A stretch of 64,000 nucleotides of DNA, taken from NCBI GenBank assembly GCA_900696645.1, contig CAADGV010000004.1, positions 1 through 64,000 of the forward strand, in the 5' to 3' direction. This stretch comes from an uncultured Chlorobiota bacterium. GTDB taxonomy: Bacteria > Bacteroidota > Ignavibacteria > UBA10030 > UBA6906. Shown one piece after another: positions 54,417 to 63,090 of the stretch. The translations under genes were made by a program, and so were the position numbers. The notes beneath the pieces were generated by a model. The model saw only the letters and a list, made by a program, of their open reading frames with translations. It was not told the origin of the DNA and searched no databases. Within the stretch, counting starts at the first letter, position 1, and every line of letters begins with the position of its first letter.

Positions 54417-55814
54417 CTACGACCTGATGCTGACACTAAGATAATTCCGTACCTGAGAAATTGCAACTCTTTCTTGGTTCATCGAATCACGTTCACGCAC
54501 TGTCACTGTTTGATTCGTCAGCGTTTCGGAATCAATCGTAATGCAGAACGGCGTACCAACTTCATCCTGCCGCCGGTAGCGCCGGCCTACCGCGCCGCCG
54601 TCATCGTAGAACACACGCATATGCGGGCGAAGGTCCGCCTCGAGGTTGCGCGCTATTTCGGGCATTCCGTCACGATTGACCAGCGGAAACACAGCCGCCT
54701 TCGTCGGAGCGAGACGGGGATGAAATTTCAACACCGTTCTGATTTCAGACTTGCCATCTGCCGTCGGCGCCTCCTCTTCGTTGTACGCATCAACCAGGAA
54801 CGCCATGAACGAACGGCTCGCCCCGGCCGAGGTTTCGATGATATAGGGAGTGTATTTTTCTTTCGATTCCTGATCGAAATACTGCATCGATTTACCCGAA
54901 TACTTTTCGTGTTGGGAGAGATCGAAGTCGGAACGGTTGTGAATTCCTTCTATCTCGCCCCACCCGAACGGGAACTGATATTCAATGTCGTACGCATCTT
55001 TTGCATAGTGAGCGAGCTTGTCCGGTTCATGCTGATGCCATTGCAACTTCTCTTTTGTCATGCCGAGATCGATGAACCATTGCATCCGTTCGGCCCGCCA
55101 CTTCTCGAACCATTCAACATCGGTTCCGGGCTTGACGAAGAATTGCATCTCCATCTGCTCGAACTCACGCGTTCTAAACAGAAAATTCTTCGTGTTGATT
55201 TCGTTGCGAAATGCCTTGCCGATTTGCGCAATGCCGAACGGCGGTTTCTGTCGTGAACCGGACGCGACATTCAGGAAATTGACGAAAATGCCCTGCGCCG
55301 TTTCGGGCCGAAGGTACACTACAGCGCCCTCGTCTTCTACAGGTCCGACGAATGTTTTGAACATAAGATTGAATTGGCGGGCTTCCGTAAACTTCCCTTC
55401 CGCCTGACACTTTGCGGCTTTACGCCCTTTGTACGCGGGACTTCCGCACATAGCTTCGTCGACCTGATCGGCGCGGAAGCGAGCTTTGCATTCTTTGCAA
55501 TCCACCATCGGATCCGTGAAGTTGGAAACGTGACCCGATGCTTCCCACACGCGCGGATGCATCAAGATAGCTGCATCAATCCCTTCGATGTCTTCCCGGT
55601 ACGTCATCGACTGCCACCACGCATCCTTGATGTTGCGCAGCAATTCGACGCCCAGCGGGCCGTAATCCCAGCAGCCGTTTAGGCCACCGTAGATTTCGCT
55701 CGACTGAAATACAAATCCGCGTCTCTTTGCCAACGAGACGATCTTATCCATTACCCCGGCTGTGTTCTGATTCGCCGCTTTCTGTTGTTTTGGTTCTGAA
55801 CTGATAGGTGTCAA
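54417..55814 (-). CDS. glyS: Glycyl-tRNA synthetase (dimeric type)
   Basis: The class II synthetase of about 440-465 residues has DKIVSLAKRRGFVFQSSEIY, GGLNGCWDYGPLGVELLRNI, a Cys-rich insert (VDCKECKARF), GIAQIGKAFRNEINTK (motif 2), FRTREFEQMEMQFF and a C-terminal anticodon-binding domain. The start is unclear. AAGGAG at the 5' side abuts a TTG at 55814, too close for normal use. The first ATG (55751) lies 2 bases after GGGG and would begin right at the conserved core. An AUC codon about 9 bases after AAGGAG is a non-standard third option. Confidence 0.93.
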   Translation of the reverse strand: MTPISSEPKQQKAANQNTAGVMDKIVSLAKRRGFVFQSSEIYGGLNGCWDYGPLGVELLRNIKDAWWQSMTYREDIEGIDAAILMHPRVWEASGHVSNFTDPMVDCKECKARFRADQVDEAMCGSPAYKGRKAAKCQAEGKFTEARQFNLMFKTFVGPVEDEGAVVYLRPETAQGIFVNFLNVASGSRQKPPFGIAQIGKAFRNEINTKNFLFRTREFEQMEMQFFVKPGTDVEWFEKWRAERMQWFIDLGMTKEKLQWHQHEPDKLAHYAKDAYDIEYQFPFGWGEIEGIHNRSDFDLSQHEKYSGKSMQYFDQESKEKYTPYIIETSAGASRSFMAFLVDAYNEEEAPTADGKSEIRTVLKFHPRLAPTKAAVFPLVNRDGMPEIARNLEADLRPHMRVFYDDGGAVGRRYRRQDEVGTPFCITIDSETLTNQTVTVRERDSMNQERVAISQVRNYLSVSIRS

Positions 55815-55855
55815 CTCCTTTCGCCCACTATAAGGATAACCGTTCCCGGACTCCG

Positions 55856-56293
55856 TTAGTTTGTTTCTTTCTTGATTGTGAATACAACACTCTGATGAAT
55901 CACTCCATCTTTCCTGACGTGCATTGTCACCGACTTATCTTCAGACTTCTCCGTCGCTACAACCGTCGCCCCTAACAGCGCAACTTCCCGACTCAAGTCG
56001 TAGTTGAAACTCAGTGTGCTGAATGTCGCAGGAACCGTAACCCGCAATTCGGTTCGGGAAAACGTTCCCTCGCTGCTTTTCACTTGCCGGGTTCGCACGG
56101 ACTTGAGGTCAATGCCGTGCTTCAGCAACGATTGCCGGACAGCCGTCTGAAGATCCGGTGCAGCCGCCGTTGGCGAGACTTCCTGTTTCGAGGATTCGTA
56201 CAGAATTATCCCGACCGACACCGAGGCTGTCAACACTCCGACAAATGCCAGCAGAAGAACTTTGTTCTTCGCTTTCCGATTCTTTCCTCTCAT
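55856..56293 (-). CDS. Membrane-anchored hypothetical protein, 145 residues
   Basis: One N-terminal membrane helix (about residues 10-30) is preceded by a very basic start (MRGKNRKAKNK), so the rest faces the periplasm. The outer part of about 105 residues is alpha-beta with alternating strands (TELRVTVPATFSTLSF, VTMHVRKDG). Its start overlaps the enoyl-CoA hydratase stop by 4 bases (56290-56293). Family not recognised. Confidence 0.7.
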   Translation of the reverse strand: MRGKNRKAKNKVLLLAFVGVLTASVSVGIILYESSKQEVSPTAAAPDLQTAVRQSLLKHGIDLKSVRTRQVKSSEGTFSRTELRVTVPATFSTLSFNYDLSREVALLGATVVATEKSEDKSVTMHVRKDGVIHQSVVFTIKKETN

Positions 56294-57072
56294 TTACTTT
56301 TGAAGGCGGGCTTTCTTTTCTCGAGAAAAGCCGCCGTTCCTTCTTTGAAATCCTCGCTGTCGCAACAGACACCGAACAATGATGCTTCGAGCTGTTGTCC
56401 GTCACTGAGCGTAGTTTCTTGCGTCATGTTTACAGCTTTGAGCGCCATTCGGATGGCAATTTGTCCTTTACTTGCGATCTGCTCCGCCATCGCAATCGCG
56501 GCACCCATTAAATCGGCTTGCGGCACGACTTTGTTGACAAGCCCGACTCGCAGCGCCTCCTGTGCGTCGATTTGATTTCCGGTAAGGATGAGTTCCATCG
56601 CCCGGCCTCGTCCAATTAAACGGGCAAGCCGTTGCGTACCACCATAGCCGGGAATGATGCCGAGGTTCACTTCGGGCTGACCGAACTTTGCATTCTCCGA
56701 CGCAATGCGGACGTGACAGGCCAGCGCAAGTTCGCAACCTCCGCCCAGCGCGTAGCCGTTGACTGCAGCAATCATCGGCTTGCCGAGGTTCTCGATCAAG
56801 TCAAATACTTCCTGCCCCTTCGCAGAGAATTCCTTGCCCGTTTCCGAATTCAGCAATGTCAACTCTTTGATATCAGTTCCTGCAACAAACGCCTTCTCCC
56901 CTGCCCCCGTCAAAATCACGACGTTCACATTGCTGTCAGTTTTGATTTGCGTGAACACGTCCCGCAATTCCGACTTTGCCTGCGCATTCAGCGCGTTCAG
57001 TTTGTCGGGACGATTGATGGTGACAGTGGCAATTCCGTTGTTTATGTTGAACAATAATGTTTGAAGATGCAT
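56290..57072 (-). CDS. Enoyl-CoA hydratase/isomerase family protein
   Basis: The 260-residue protein is a crotonase-fold enzyme: TINRPDKLNALNAQAKSELR, the oxyanion-hole segment AAVNGYALGGGCELALACHV (Glu) and GQPEVNLGIIPGYGGTQRL with the second catalytic Glu, then GLVNKVV. Both Glu positions of enoyl-CoA hydratases are present, so hydration of 2-enoyl-CoA in beta-oxidation or crotonyl-CoA metabolism is likely. No other beta-oxidation genes are near. Confidence 0.9.
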   Translation of the reverse strand: MHLQTLLFNINNGIATVTINRPDKLNALNAQAKSELRDVFTQIKTDSNVNVVILTGAGEKAFVAGTDIKELTLLNSETGKEFSAKGQEVFDLIENLGKPMIAAVNGYALGGGCELALACHVRIASENAKFGQPEVNLGIIPGYGGTQRLARLIGRGRAMELILTGNQIDAQEALRVGLVNKVVPQADLMGAAIAMAEQIASKGQIAIRMALKAVNMTQETTLSDGQQLEASLFGVCCDSEDFKEGTAAFLEKRKPAFKSK

Positions 57073-57122
57073 GTTCTGATTATTGATTATTTGATTGTTG
57101 ATTACTGACTTCTGACTTCTGA
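57073..57122. repeat. Low-complexity repeat between genes
   Basis: The 58-base gap between the sugar nucleotidyltransferase and the enoyl-CoA hydratase holds repeated GATTATTGATT-like units and CTGACTT/TCTGACTTCTGAC units on the plus strand. It looks like slipped simple repeats; no hairpin with a T-run is seen. It might place or remove spacing between the two genes. Confidence 0.5.
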
Positions 57123-57130
57123 CCTCCGCC

Positions 57131-58195
57131 TTACGCCACTTCCACCCTGCTCTGATCGCCGATCATGAATCGGTGAACTCGCGGCTTTCCCGTTGCTTCA
57201 ACAATCTCAACATCGTTGCCGAGAATGCTGCCTTCAAGCCGCAACCCGACATCCACAATCTTGCAGTCGCGCAGCACAATACTGTATTCCACTTCGCTGT
57301 TCCGAACAACAGTCCGGTCACCGATTGAGGCGAACGGCCCGATGTAGCTGTTCTCGATAATGCAATTCTTGCCGATAATGACGGGGCCGCGTACTTTACT
57401 GTTGAGAATGCGGGCTCCGCCTTCGATGATGACCTTCCCTGCAACATCGGATTGTGCATCAACTTCTCCGTCGATGCGCGGCGTAATCGAATCGAGAATC
57501 AGCCGGTTTGCTTCAAGCAAATCGACGGGTTTGCCGGTGTCCTTCCACCATCCGGTAATTTCCGTATATCCGACTTTGAATTTCTTGTCAATAAGAAATT
57601 GATGGGCGTCGGAGATTTCAAGCTCGCCGCGAGAACTCGGTTTCAATGCCTTGACCGCCTCGAAGATATGACTGTCATACAGATAAATTCCTGCAACGGC
57701 GTACTGACTTTTCGGGTGGGCGGGTTTCTCTTCGACGCTGACAATTTTCCCGTTCTTGATTTCGGGAACACCGAACCGCTCAGGGTCTTTGACTTTCGAC
57801 AGAGTGAGAAAGCAATTGCAGCCGCTCTTTTCGAACTCGTCAATGAATCGCTTTATACCTCCAACAACCATATTATCGCCGAGGTAGAAAATGAACTTAT
57901 CGTTGCCGACGAATTTCTCGGCAAGCATGACAACTTGTGCGAGCCCGCCCGGAACCTCCTGCGGTATGTAGGTGATTTTCACGCCCCATTTTGATCCGTC
58001 GCCGACATAATCCGGCACTTCAAAGCTGTCGGCGTTGTGCACAATGCCGATTTCCTTGATGCCCGCTTCCGCCGCTGCTTCAATTGCGTAATACAAAATC
58101 GGCTTGTTGGCGATGGGAATAAGATGTTTGTTCTGTGTATGCGTAATCGGACGAAGGCGGGTACCGCGTCCGCCGCTTGCAATCAGTGCTTTCAC
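57131..58195 (-). CDS. Sugar-1-phosphate nucleotidyltransferase (RmlA-like, long form)
   Basis: The 354-residue protein begins MKALIASGGRGTRLRPITHT, with nucleotide-binding loop and sugar-site Lys in NKHLIPIANKPILYYAIE. LGDNMVVGG (metal Asp) follows, and a C-terminal left-handed beta-helix region (about residues 245-335) contains IIEGGARILNSKVRGPVIIG. This is the archaeal/long-type glucose-1-phosphate thymidylyltransferase family, used for activated deoxysugars. Specific sugar and nucleotide are not proven. It lies 4 bases after the DUF2520-type gene. Confidence 0.88.
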   Translation of the reverse strand: MKALIASGGRGTRLRPITHTQNKHLIPIANKPILYYAIEAAAEAGIKEIGIVHNADSFEVPDYVGDGSKWGVKITYIPQEVPGGLAQVVMLAEKFVGNDKFIFYLGDNMVVGGIKRFIDEFEKSGCNCFLTLSKVKDPERFGVPEIKNGKIVSVEEKPAHPKSQYAVAGIYLYDSHIFEAVKALKPSSRGELEISDAHQFLIDKKFKVGYTEITGWWKDTGKPVDLLEANRLILDSITPRIDGEVDAQSDVAGKVIIEGGARILNSKVRGPVIIGKNCIIENSYIGPFASIGDRTVVRNSEVEYSIVLRDCKIVDVGLRLEGSILGNDVEIVEATGKPRVHRFMIGDQSRVEVA

Positions 58196-58199
58196 GAAG

Positions 58200-59090
58200 T
58201 CATATCCTCATGTTGGAGAAGATCAGATTGTACATCATTCTTGCCTGCTCGTGGTCAATGGAACCCTTCATTTCGGCAAGCCTCGTTGTTTCCGCCGACA
58301 TTGAACCGTAGTACGGAACAAGATTCGACGCAAACCGTTGCAAGGCTTCGAAGTGATGCGACACCGTTTCGACTCCGCCGCGTGCAATCGGTCCGCTGAG
58401 CGATTGTGCAGGAGACGTCCGGGCCGCATTCTGCAACGCAGCCATGATGATCGGCTCGAAGACGGGATAGAATTTTTTCTCACTCGTCTTTAGCGCTGCG
58501 AACATTTGCTCGAGAATCCACAACAGGGTTGTCACGTGATTCGAAGCAACAACGCATGCCGCATGATAGAACGTTCGCATCTCCGGTTTGATATAGATTG
58601 TTTTGCCTTTCAGCTTTGCCGCGAGTTGTTTCGCTTTTCGCATTGCCGCGGCATTTCCGTCAACACCGTAGTAAATTCCGCGTACCGTGGGCAAAATATC
58701 CTTCGGCTCAAAGTCACGCGGGAATGTCTGCAGCGGATGAAACGAAAAGACTGTAGCGCCTTTGGCCGCAAGCGGTTCAAGCACATCGGCATTTTGAATG
58801 CCCGACGCATGACAGACCGAGAGTTTCTTGAAATCGAGATGCGCAACCGCAGCCAGTTTATGTGCAACTTCTTCAACAGCCCTGTGTGGTGTTGTAATCA
58901 TCACGAGATTCGTTCGCGGCGGAATTGCCGCCAAAGACGTCGAGATGTTCCGGCATCGTACATATTTCCCCGTCTTCGCAGCCGAACGGTTGCTCCGCGA
59001 CACAACAGCAACAATCTTCTCTCCGTTTACGGACAACACTTTCCCCAGCACCGAGCCGACCTTGCCGGCGCCGACAATTGCAATGTTCAC
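58200..59090 (-). CDS. DUF2520-type Rossmann protein (NADP reductase-like)
   Basis: The protein of about 296 residues begins VNIAIVGAGKVGSVLGKVL, a NAD(P)-binding loop, followed by LVMITTPHRAVEEVAHKL. The C-terminal half (DUF2520) has SFHPLQTFP, YGVDGN and MRTFYHAACVVASNHVTTLL. The family resembles proline-type reductases and some members are near pantothenate genes, but the reaction is not established. GTG at 59090 has AAAGG upstream; an ATG at 59123 directly after the Memo stop is possible. Confidence 0.85.
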   Translation of the reverse strand: MNIAIVGAGKVGSVLGKVLSVNGEKIVAVVSRSNRSAAKTGKYVRCRNISTSLAAIPPRTNLVMITTPHRAVEEVAHKLAAVAHLDFKKLSVCHASGIQNADVLEPLAAKGATVFSFHPLQTFPRDFEPKDILPTVRGIYYGVDGNAAAMRKAKQLAAKLKGKTIYIKPEMRTFYHAACVVASNHVTTLLWILEQMFAALKTSEKKFYPVFEPIIMAALQNAARTSPAQSLSGPIARGGVETVSHHFEALQRFASNLVPYYGSMSAETTRLAEMKGSIDHEQARMMYNLIFSNMRI

Positions 59091-59123
59091 TCGTTGAGAC
59101 CTTTCATTCGGTTGGTGGTACAT

Positions 59124-59978
59124 CTATGCCGGGACATCGGGCACAGGGCTCTCATAGGCAACTGCGGATACATAACCTACAACACTGCTGTAATCCCCGG
59201 TCGTATCGCCGGAGGTGGCGTAGTGCAGCACTTTAATATTCTTCACGCCAAGACGATCGAGCGCAGAGAGTACTGCAACAGTTGGTCCGCCGCCGCAGGC
59301 TTCGGTTCGCCGTGACTCCAGATCGCGCATCAGTTGTTCATAATCGAAATGCTCAATATCTCTGATCATTACATCATCAAGATGCTTCGCAACATCGGAT
59401 GAATAGAAATGCGACAAGTCCGTGCTGGCAACAAACAGCACATTTTCGTCACGGACTGCATTAGCGAGTGCTACGCCGAGCTCGAAACAGAATTCCGCCG
59501 TCTGATCTCCCGCTACAATCGGCAGCAACTTGAATGACGGCAACGCCTTTTGCAGGAACGGCAGTTGCACTTCAAGTGCATGCTCACCCCGATGCCCATC
59601 CTCCGAAGCATGAATATGCTCGCTTGCTTCAAGCAACCGCTCGCGCAAGGCCGTGTTCACTTCAATTGCACCGAGCGGCGTCACGTACATATCACCCGAA
59701 TACACGGATGCCCCTCTGAAAAACTCCCGATGACTGGGTGAAACAACAACAACAGTGTCGAACGACTCACCCCGAAGCATTGCGTATGCATGTGCAGCCG
59801 TCAAGCCCGAATATATATACCCGGCATGCGGAGCAATGATGCCGCGAATTCTGCCGGCAACGCTTTTCTTCTCCGCTTGTTCAAACAAGCTGTCGATTTC
59901 TTCCGCCAATTCCGCCGGATCGGAGGGATAGAACATTCCGGCAACGACGGGAAAGCGTATTGTGCGTGCCGTGCTCAT
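59124..59978 (-). CDS. amrB: Memo-family protein (AmmeMemoRadiSam system protein B)
   Basis: The 284-residue protein contains IRGIIAPHAGYIYSGLTAAH (conserved metal-site-type His), VVSPSHREFF, GEHALEVQLPFLQKALP, ASTDLSHFYS and TEACGGGPTVAVLSAL. These match Memo, a fold related to nonhaem iron dioxygenases. It is followed in many genomes by AMMECR1 and a radical SAM protein; only AMMECR1 is here, 9 bases upstream. The ATG at 59978 follows AGGAG; the TTG two codons earlier is unlikely. Confidence 0.9.
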   Translation of the reverse strand: MSTARTIRFPVVAGMFYPSDPAELAEEIDSLFEQAEKKSVAGRIRGIIAPHAGYIYSGLTAAHAYAMLRGESFDTVVVVSPSHREFFRGASVYSGDMYVTPLGAIEVNTALRERLLEASEHIHASEDGHRGEHALEVQLPFLQKALPSFKLLPIVAGDQTAEFCFELGVALANAVRDENVLFVASTDLSHFYSSDVAKHLDDVMIRDIEHFDYEQLMRDLESRRTEACGGGPTVAVLSALDRLGVKNIKVLHYATSGDTTGDYSSVVGYVSAVAYESPVPDVPA

Positions 59979-59987
59979 GTTCAACTC

Positions 59988-60542
59988 CTAATGAAGCACA
60001 CCAGCTTCCCGGGCAATCTCTGCTTCGAAAACAAACAGTTCCACTTCCGGAAATCGCCAGGCATACGGGGGAAGTCCGGCTTTTTGCATTGCTGCTTTGA
60101 GGAATGTCTCGCGGTCGAGCGTGTATTCTGCTGCAACCTGTGGAAGAAGCAACCCGCGTTGTTTGCCCAAAGCAACTACCAATCCGTGTGTGCCGAGTTC
60201 AATTTCTTCGGGGCCGTTGATGCGGCGAAGCGGAGAGAGAACCGAAATCTCGAGCGTTGCCTCTTCCACTTCCGTTAGTGTCATTGCTGGAAAACGAGGA
60301 TCGTCAAGAGCCGCTTTGACGGCAACTTCGGCCACGACCTCAATGACAGGCTTTTCCGATTCGATTTGTCCGATGCACCCGCGCAATTTGTGATCAATCC
60401 GTATTGTCACAAATGCTCCGGCCGGCTGTTTCAGACCCCCGGTAGCTGAAACCGGAAAATGAAACTCCTGCTGCTTCAACGCGCACACTATGGCCTTCCG
60501 CGCAACAGCCAATAATACCTGCTTCTCTTCCTGCGATAACAT
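59988..60542 (-). CDS. amrA: AMMECR1-domain protein (AmmeMemoRadiSam system protein A)
   Basis: The 184-residue protein has the AMMECR1 signature LRGCIGQIE near residue 53, and also AALDDPRFPAMTLTEVEEAT, LEISVLSPLRRI and EIELGTHGLVVALGKQRGLLLPQV. The function of the AMMECR1-Memo pair in bacteria is not established. The start follows AAAGG. The promoter at 60588-60618 likely drives this gene, amrB, the DUF2520-type gene and the nucleotidyltransferase, which have gaps of 4-35 bases. Confidence 0.9.
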   Translation of the reverse strand: MLSQEEKQVLLAVARKAIVCALKQQEFHFPVSATGGLKQPAGAFVTIRIDHKLRGCIGQIESEKPVIEVVAEVAVKAALDDPRFPAMTLTEVEEATLEISVLSPLRRINGPEEIELGTHGLVVALGKQRGLLLPQVAAEYTLDRETFLKAAMQKAGLPPYAWRFPEVELFVFEAEIAREAGVLH

Positions 60543-60587
60543 GGCCCTTTGTCCCGTTTTTCCCGGAAGAAGACGCTTTCAACAAAG

Positions 60588-60618
60588 AAAACCTAACCAA
60601 AAACGGCGCGAGTTTCAA
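60588..60618 (-). promoter_or_regulatory. Predicted promoter of the AMMECR1 operon
   Basis: On the minus strand TTG (60618-60616), 20 bases, then TAGGTTTT (60595-60588) match TTG-N20-TAnnTTTG except for the last base. The AMMECR1 start lies 46 bases downstream. Confidence 0.5.
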
Positions 60619-61108
60619 GCAAACAGACCTGATGATGAGCTCGGAAATATCTGAAGAAACTCACGAATGGATTTCTCTTTTCACTGATTCTTCTTTGACT
60701 TTGGAGAACGACAAACGTATATTTCGTGTGAACGTTACCCACCTCATTAATCCGGTTCAAGTTCATTCTCATATCATTGAACCAACAGACTTACCGCCTC
60801 AGCAGGATCATCAGGGCATCCAGCTACGCACGGTAATTCCGGCACGATTCGATCGAGAACCAGGAACTCGATGGAAGACGGCCGGCGCGTTGTGCAGATG
60901 AAAGCAACTTAGTTCATGACTGCGTGCTTTCTGCACAAAGAATTCTGCAATTCATTGCAACCGGGACAATTATCTAAGCAACGGGAGCAATAGAATGCAG
61001 AACGATATAGTGCTACTTTGCTTTGAATATCCGCCGGCACGTTCACGATTCCGGACGCCGGTGTGAACCTTCCGCATGCATCTGCGGAAACCACTATCCG
61101 GAGGGAAT
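60619..61108. other. Gene-free stretch before the sigma-54-type regulator
   Basis: An 89-codon plus-strand frame at 60632-60901 begins with ATGATG but lacks a ribosome binding site and a recognisable domain, so I do not accept it as a gene. No strong hairpin, sigma-54 -24/-12 site or repeat stands out. The stretch presumably holds the promoter of the regulator at 61109. Confidence 0.4.
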
Positions 61109-62488
61109 ATGGATACCCTGCTTCTCGTCGACCGCGACAAATCGTTTCAGGAACGTGCAACTTCCTGTTGGGCTGCGCACTTTTCTGTCATCTGCTCTGA
61201 CAGCATCAATGCCGCTCTCGAAGCCCTTACAACACGCAAAATCGGTGTTGTGCTGATTGAACTCTCCTTCCTAATAGGAGACGTGAACCTCATCGCCCGC
61301 ATCAAGAAAGAATTCGACCCCCATATTCCCGTGATTGTTCTGTGTGAGCAAGGCAATCTCGATCAGGCAATCACGGCGATGCGAAGCGGAGCCTACGATT
61401 TCACACTCAAGGGACTCAATCCCGAACTGCTCTTCGAGAAAATCGCCGGCGCCCTCCGCTTCCGGGAATCGGAGATACATGTACAGCTCCTTCATGCGAA
61501 TGCTGCCGAGAAGCATGATCGATTTGTGTTTGCAAGTGATGCCATGAAGAAAATCCATTTTGAAATCACGCGACTTGCAGAGCAGAATTTTGACGTGCTC
61601 CTGTGCGGAGAAACCGGAGTCGGAAAGGACTTGCTGGCGTTTGAGCTACATCGTCGCAGCGGCCGCGCAGCAAAGCCGTTTATCACGCTTCCCATGCGGT
61701 CGTTGAGCGAGACGTTGATTGAATCCGAACTATTCGGTCACGAAAGAGGCGCCTTTTCCGGAGCCGACAGTATGAAAATCGGAAAGCTGGAAGCCGCAAA
61801 TCAGGGAACACTCTACATACCGGAAATCTCCACACTCACCGAGTCGCTGCAGTTGAAGCTTCTTCATTTTCTGCAGTACAAAACCATCACGCGTGTCGGA
61901 CAGGATCCCAGAAAGCCGGAAGTTCCGCTCGATGTCCGGTTGGTGTTTGCCACAAACAAACGCATGGAAGATGAGGTGGAGAAAGGACATATTCGTGACG
62001 ATTTCTACTATCGAATAAGCGGCGTGAAGATTATGATTCCGTCGCTTCGCGAACGGGTCGACGATATCAAGCCTCTCTTCAGTTACTTTCTGAGCAAATA
62101 CACACCCCCGACAACTGCAGTGTCCTTCTCCGTTTCTGACGAACTCCTTGATGCTTTGCGACGCTACCGGTGGCCCGGTAATGTTCGCGAGCTTGAGAAT
62201 TGCGTGAAACAGATACTTGCAAAGTCAAGCAACAACATGCTGAATGTGTCTGATCTTCCGTTCCCGCTTGAAAGTGCCCCCGCAGGCACAACGTGCCGCG
62301 TCTGCCTCGGGACACAGTTTGCCAACTTCACGAGGTATTCTCAAGCTGAGACACAATTCAAACGGGCCTATTTATCGGTTCTGATGGAGCATGTCGGAAA
62401 TAACATCCCGCTTGCAGCGAAGACGGCCGGGATGACACCCCAAGGACTTCGTAAAGCACTCAAAGCCTTGAGTTTGGACAAGCACTGA
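61109..62488 (+). CDS. Sigma-54-type response regulator with degenerate key residues
   Basis: The 459-residue protein has a receiver-like domain (1-120), an AAA+ sigma-54 interaction domain (about 135-370) and a Fis-type HTH (420-457). Walker A is GETGVGK (167-173), the sigma-54 loop is GAFSGA (214-219, Thr to Ser), and the Arg fingers lie in IRDDFYYRI. Two key sites are altered. Position 51, the phosphoacceptor Asp, is Glu in VVLIELS, and the switch Thr is Cys79. Walker B reads GTLYIPE, with Pro238 for the Asp of GTLFLDE. C396 and C399 form a CxxC in the linker. GGAGGG precedes the ATG at 61109. ATPase activity may be weak or lost. Confidence 0.88.
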   Translation: MDTLLLVDRDKSFQERATSCWAAHFSVICSDSINAALEALTTRKIGVVLIELSFLIGDVNLIARIKKEFDPHIPVIVLCEQGNLDQAITAMRSGAYDFTLKGLNPELLFEKIAGALRFRESEIHVQLLHANAAEKHDRFVFASDAMKKIHFEITRLAEQNFDVLLCGETGVGKDLLAFELHRRSGRAAKPFITLPMRSLSETLIESELFGHERGAFSGADSMKIGKLEAANQGTLYIPEISTLTESLQLKLLHFLQYKTITRVGQDPRKPEVPLDVRLVFATNKRMEDEVEKGHIRDDFYYRISGVKIMIPSLRERVDDIKPLFSYFLSKYTPPTTAVSFSVSDELLDALRRYRWPGNVRELENCVKQILAKSSNNMLNVSDLPFPLESAPAGTTCRVCLGTQFANFTRYSQAETQFKRAYLSVLMEHVGNNIPLAAKTAGMTPQGLRKALKALSLDKH

Positions 62489-62649
62489 TTTCCACCATCC
62501 GGCGCTCTGCGGAAACTTATGTTGCCAAGAAAGTAACCTGAGTTTCTTCACCACCCACTTCTATCCCCTTCTGCATTCAAAACAACACCATTTTCGCCGC
62601 ATATCACTGGCACGTCGTTAGCGGGAGCTAACCTGATTCCACATTTTGC

Positions 62650-62916
62650 ATGTCTCTTTCCCCAAGAAGAGCGGTGATTCATAGCGCGGCCAATAAGGAT
62701 CGGGATGTTGTTGTACGAAGCCGGTACAAGCTCTGTCCGCACTGCGGCAATTTCTCCGAGTTCTCGGCGGAACATATATTCTGTATTGTTTGTGGCGTCA
62801 AGTTGCTTGAAGAATGCAAGCAATGTCGGGAGCCGATCATCTATCCAACGGCCCGATACTGTCCGGCTTGCGGAACGCAGTTGGTAAGAAACGGGAGTGA
62901 TCCAAAACCTTCATAA
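62650..62916 (+). CDS. Small double zinc-ribbon protein
   Basis: The 88-residue protein has eight Cys in four CxxC-type knuckles: LCPHCGNF, FCIVCGVK, ECKQCREP and YCPACGTQ, forming two zinc ribbons after a basic N-terminus. Such proteins bind nucleic acid or protein partners; no target can be named. The ATG at 62650 has no strong ribosome binding site. It lies 160 bases after the regulator on the same strand. Confidence 0.7.
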   Translation: MSLSPRRAVIHSAANKDRDVVVRSRYKLCPHCGNFSEFSAEHIFCIVCGVKLLEECKQCREPIIYPTARYCPACGTQLVRNGSDPKPS

Positions 62917-63090
62917 CTCCCAAGGGTTTGCAGCGGGAATATCTATTGCTCAACTAATTTGTTCAACGCTTAGAAAGGGGGTATTGACGCACTTTGTATG
63001 ACACGTAAACCTAATTCTTCGGTTGAGATCCCCCGTCTCACTAACGAGAGAGAGACTCAACATACTATTCATAATTCAGGAAACATAGCT

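Noticed and set aside
60632-60901. 89-codon plus-strand frame
   Set aside because: No ribosome binding site, family or compositional support.
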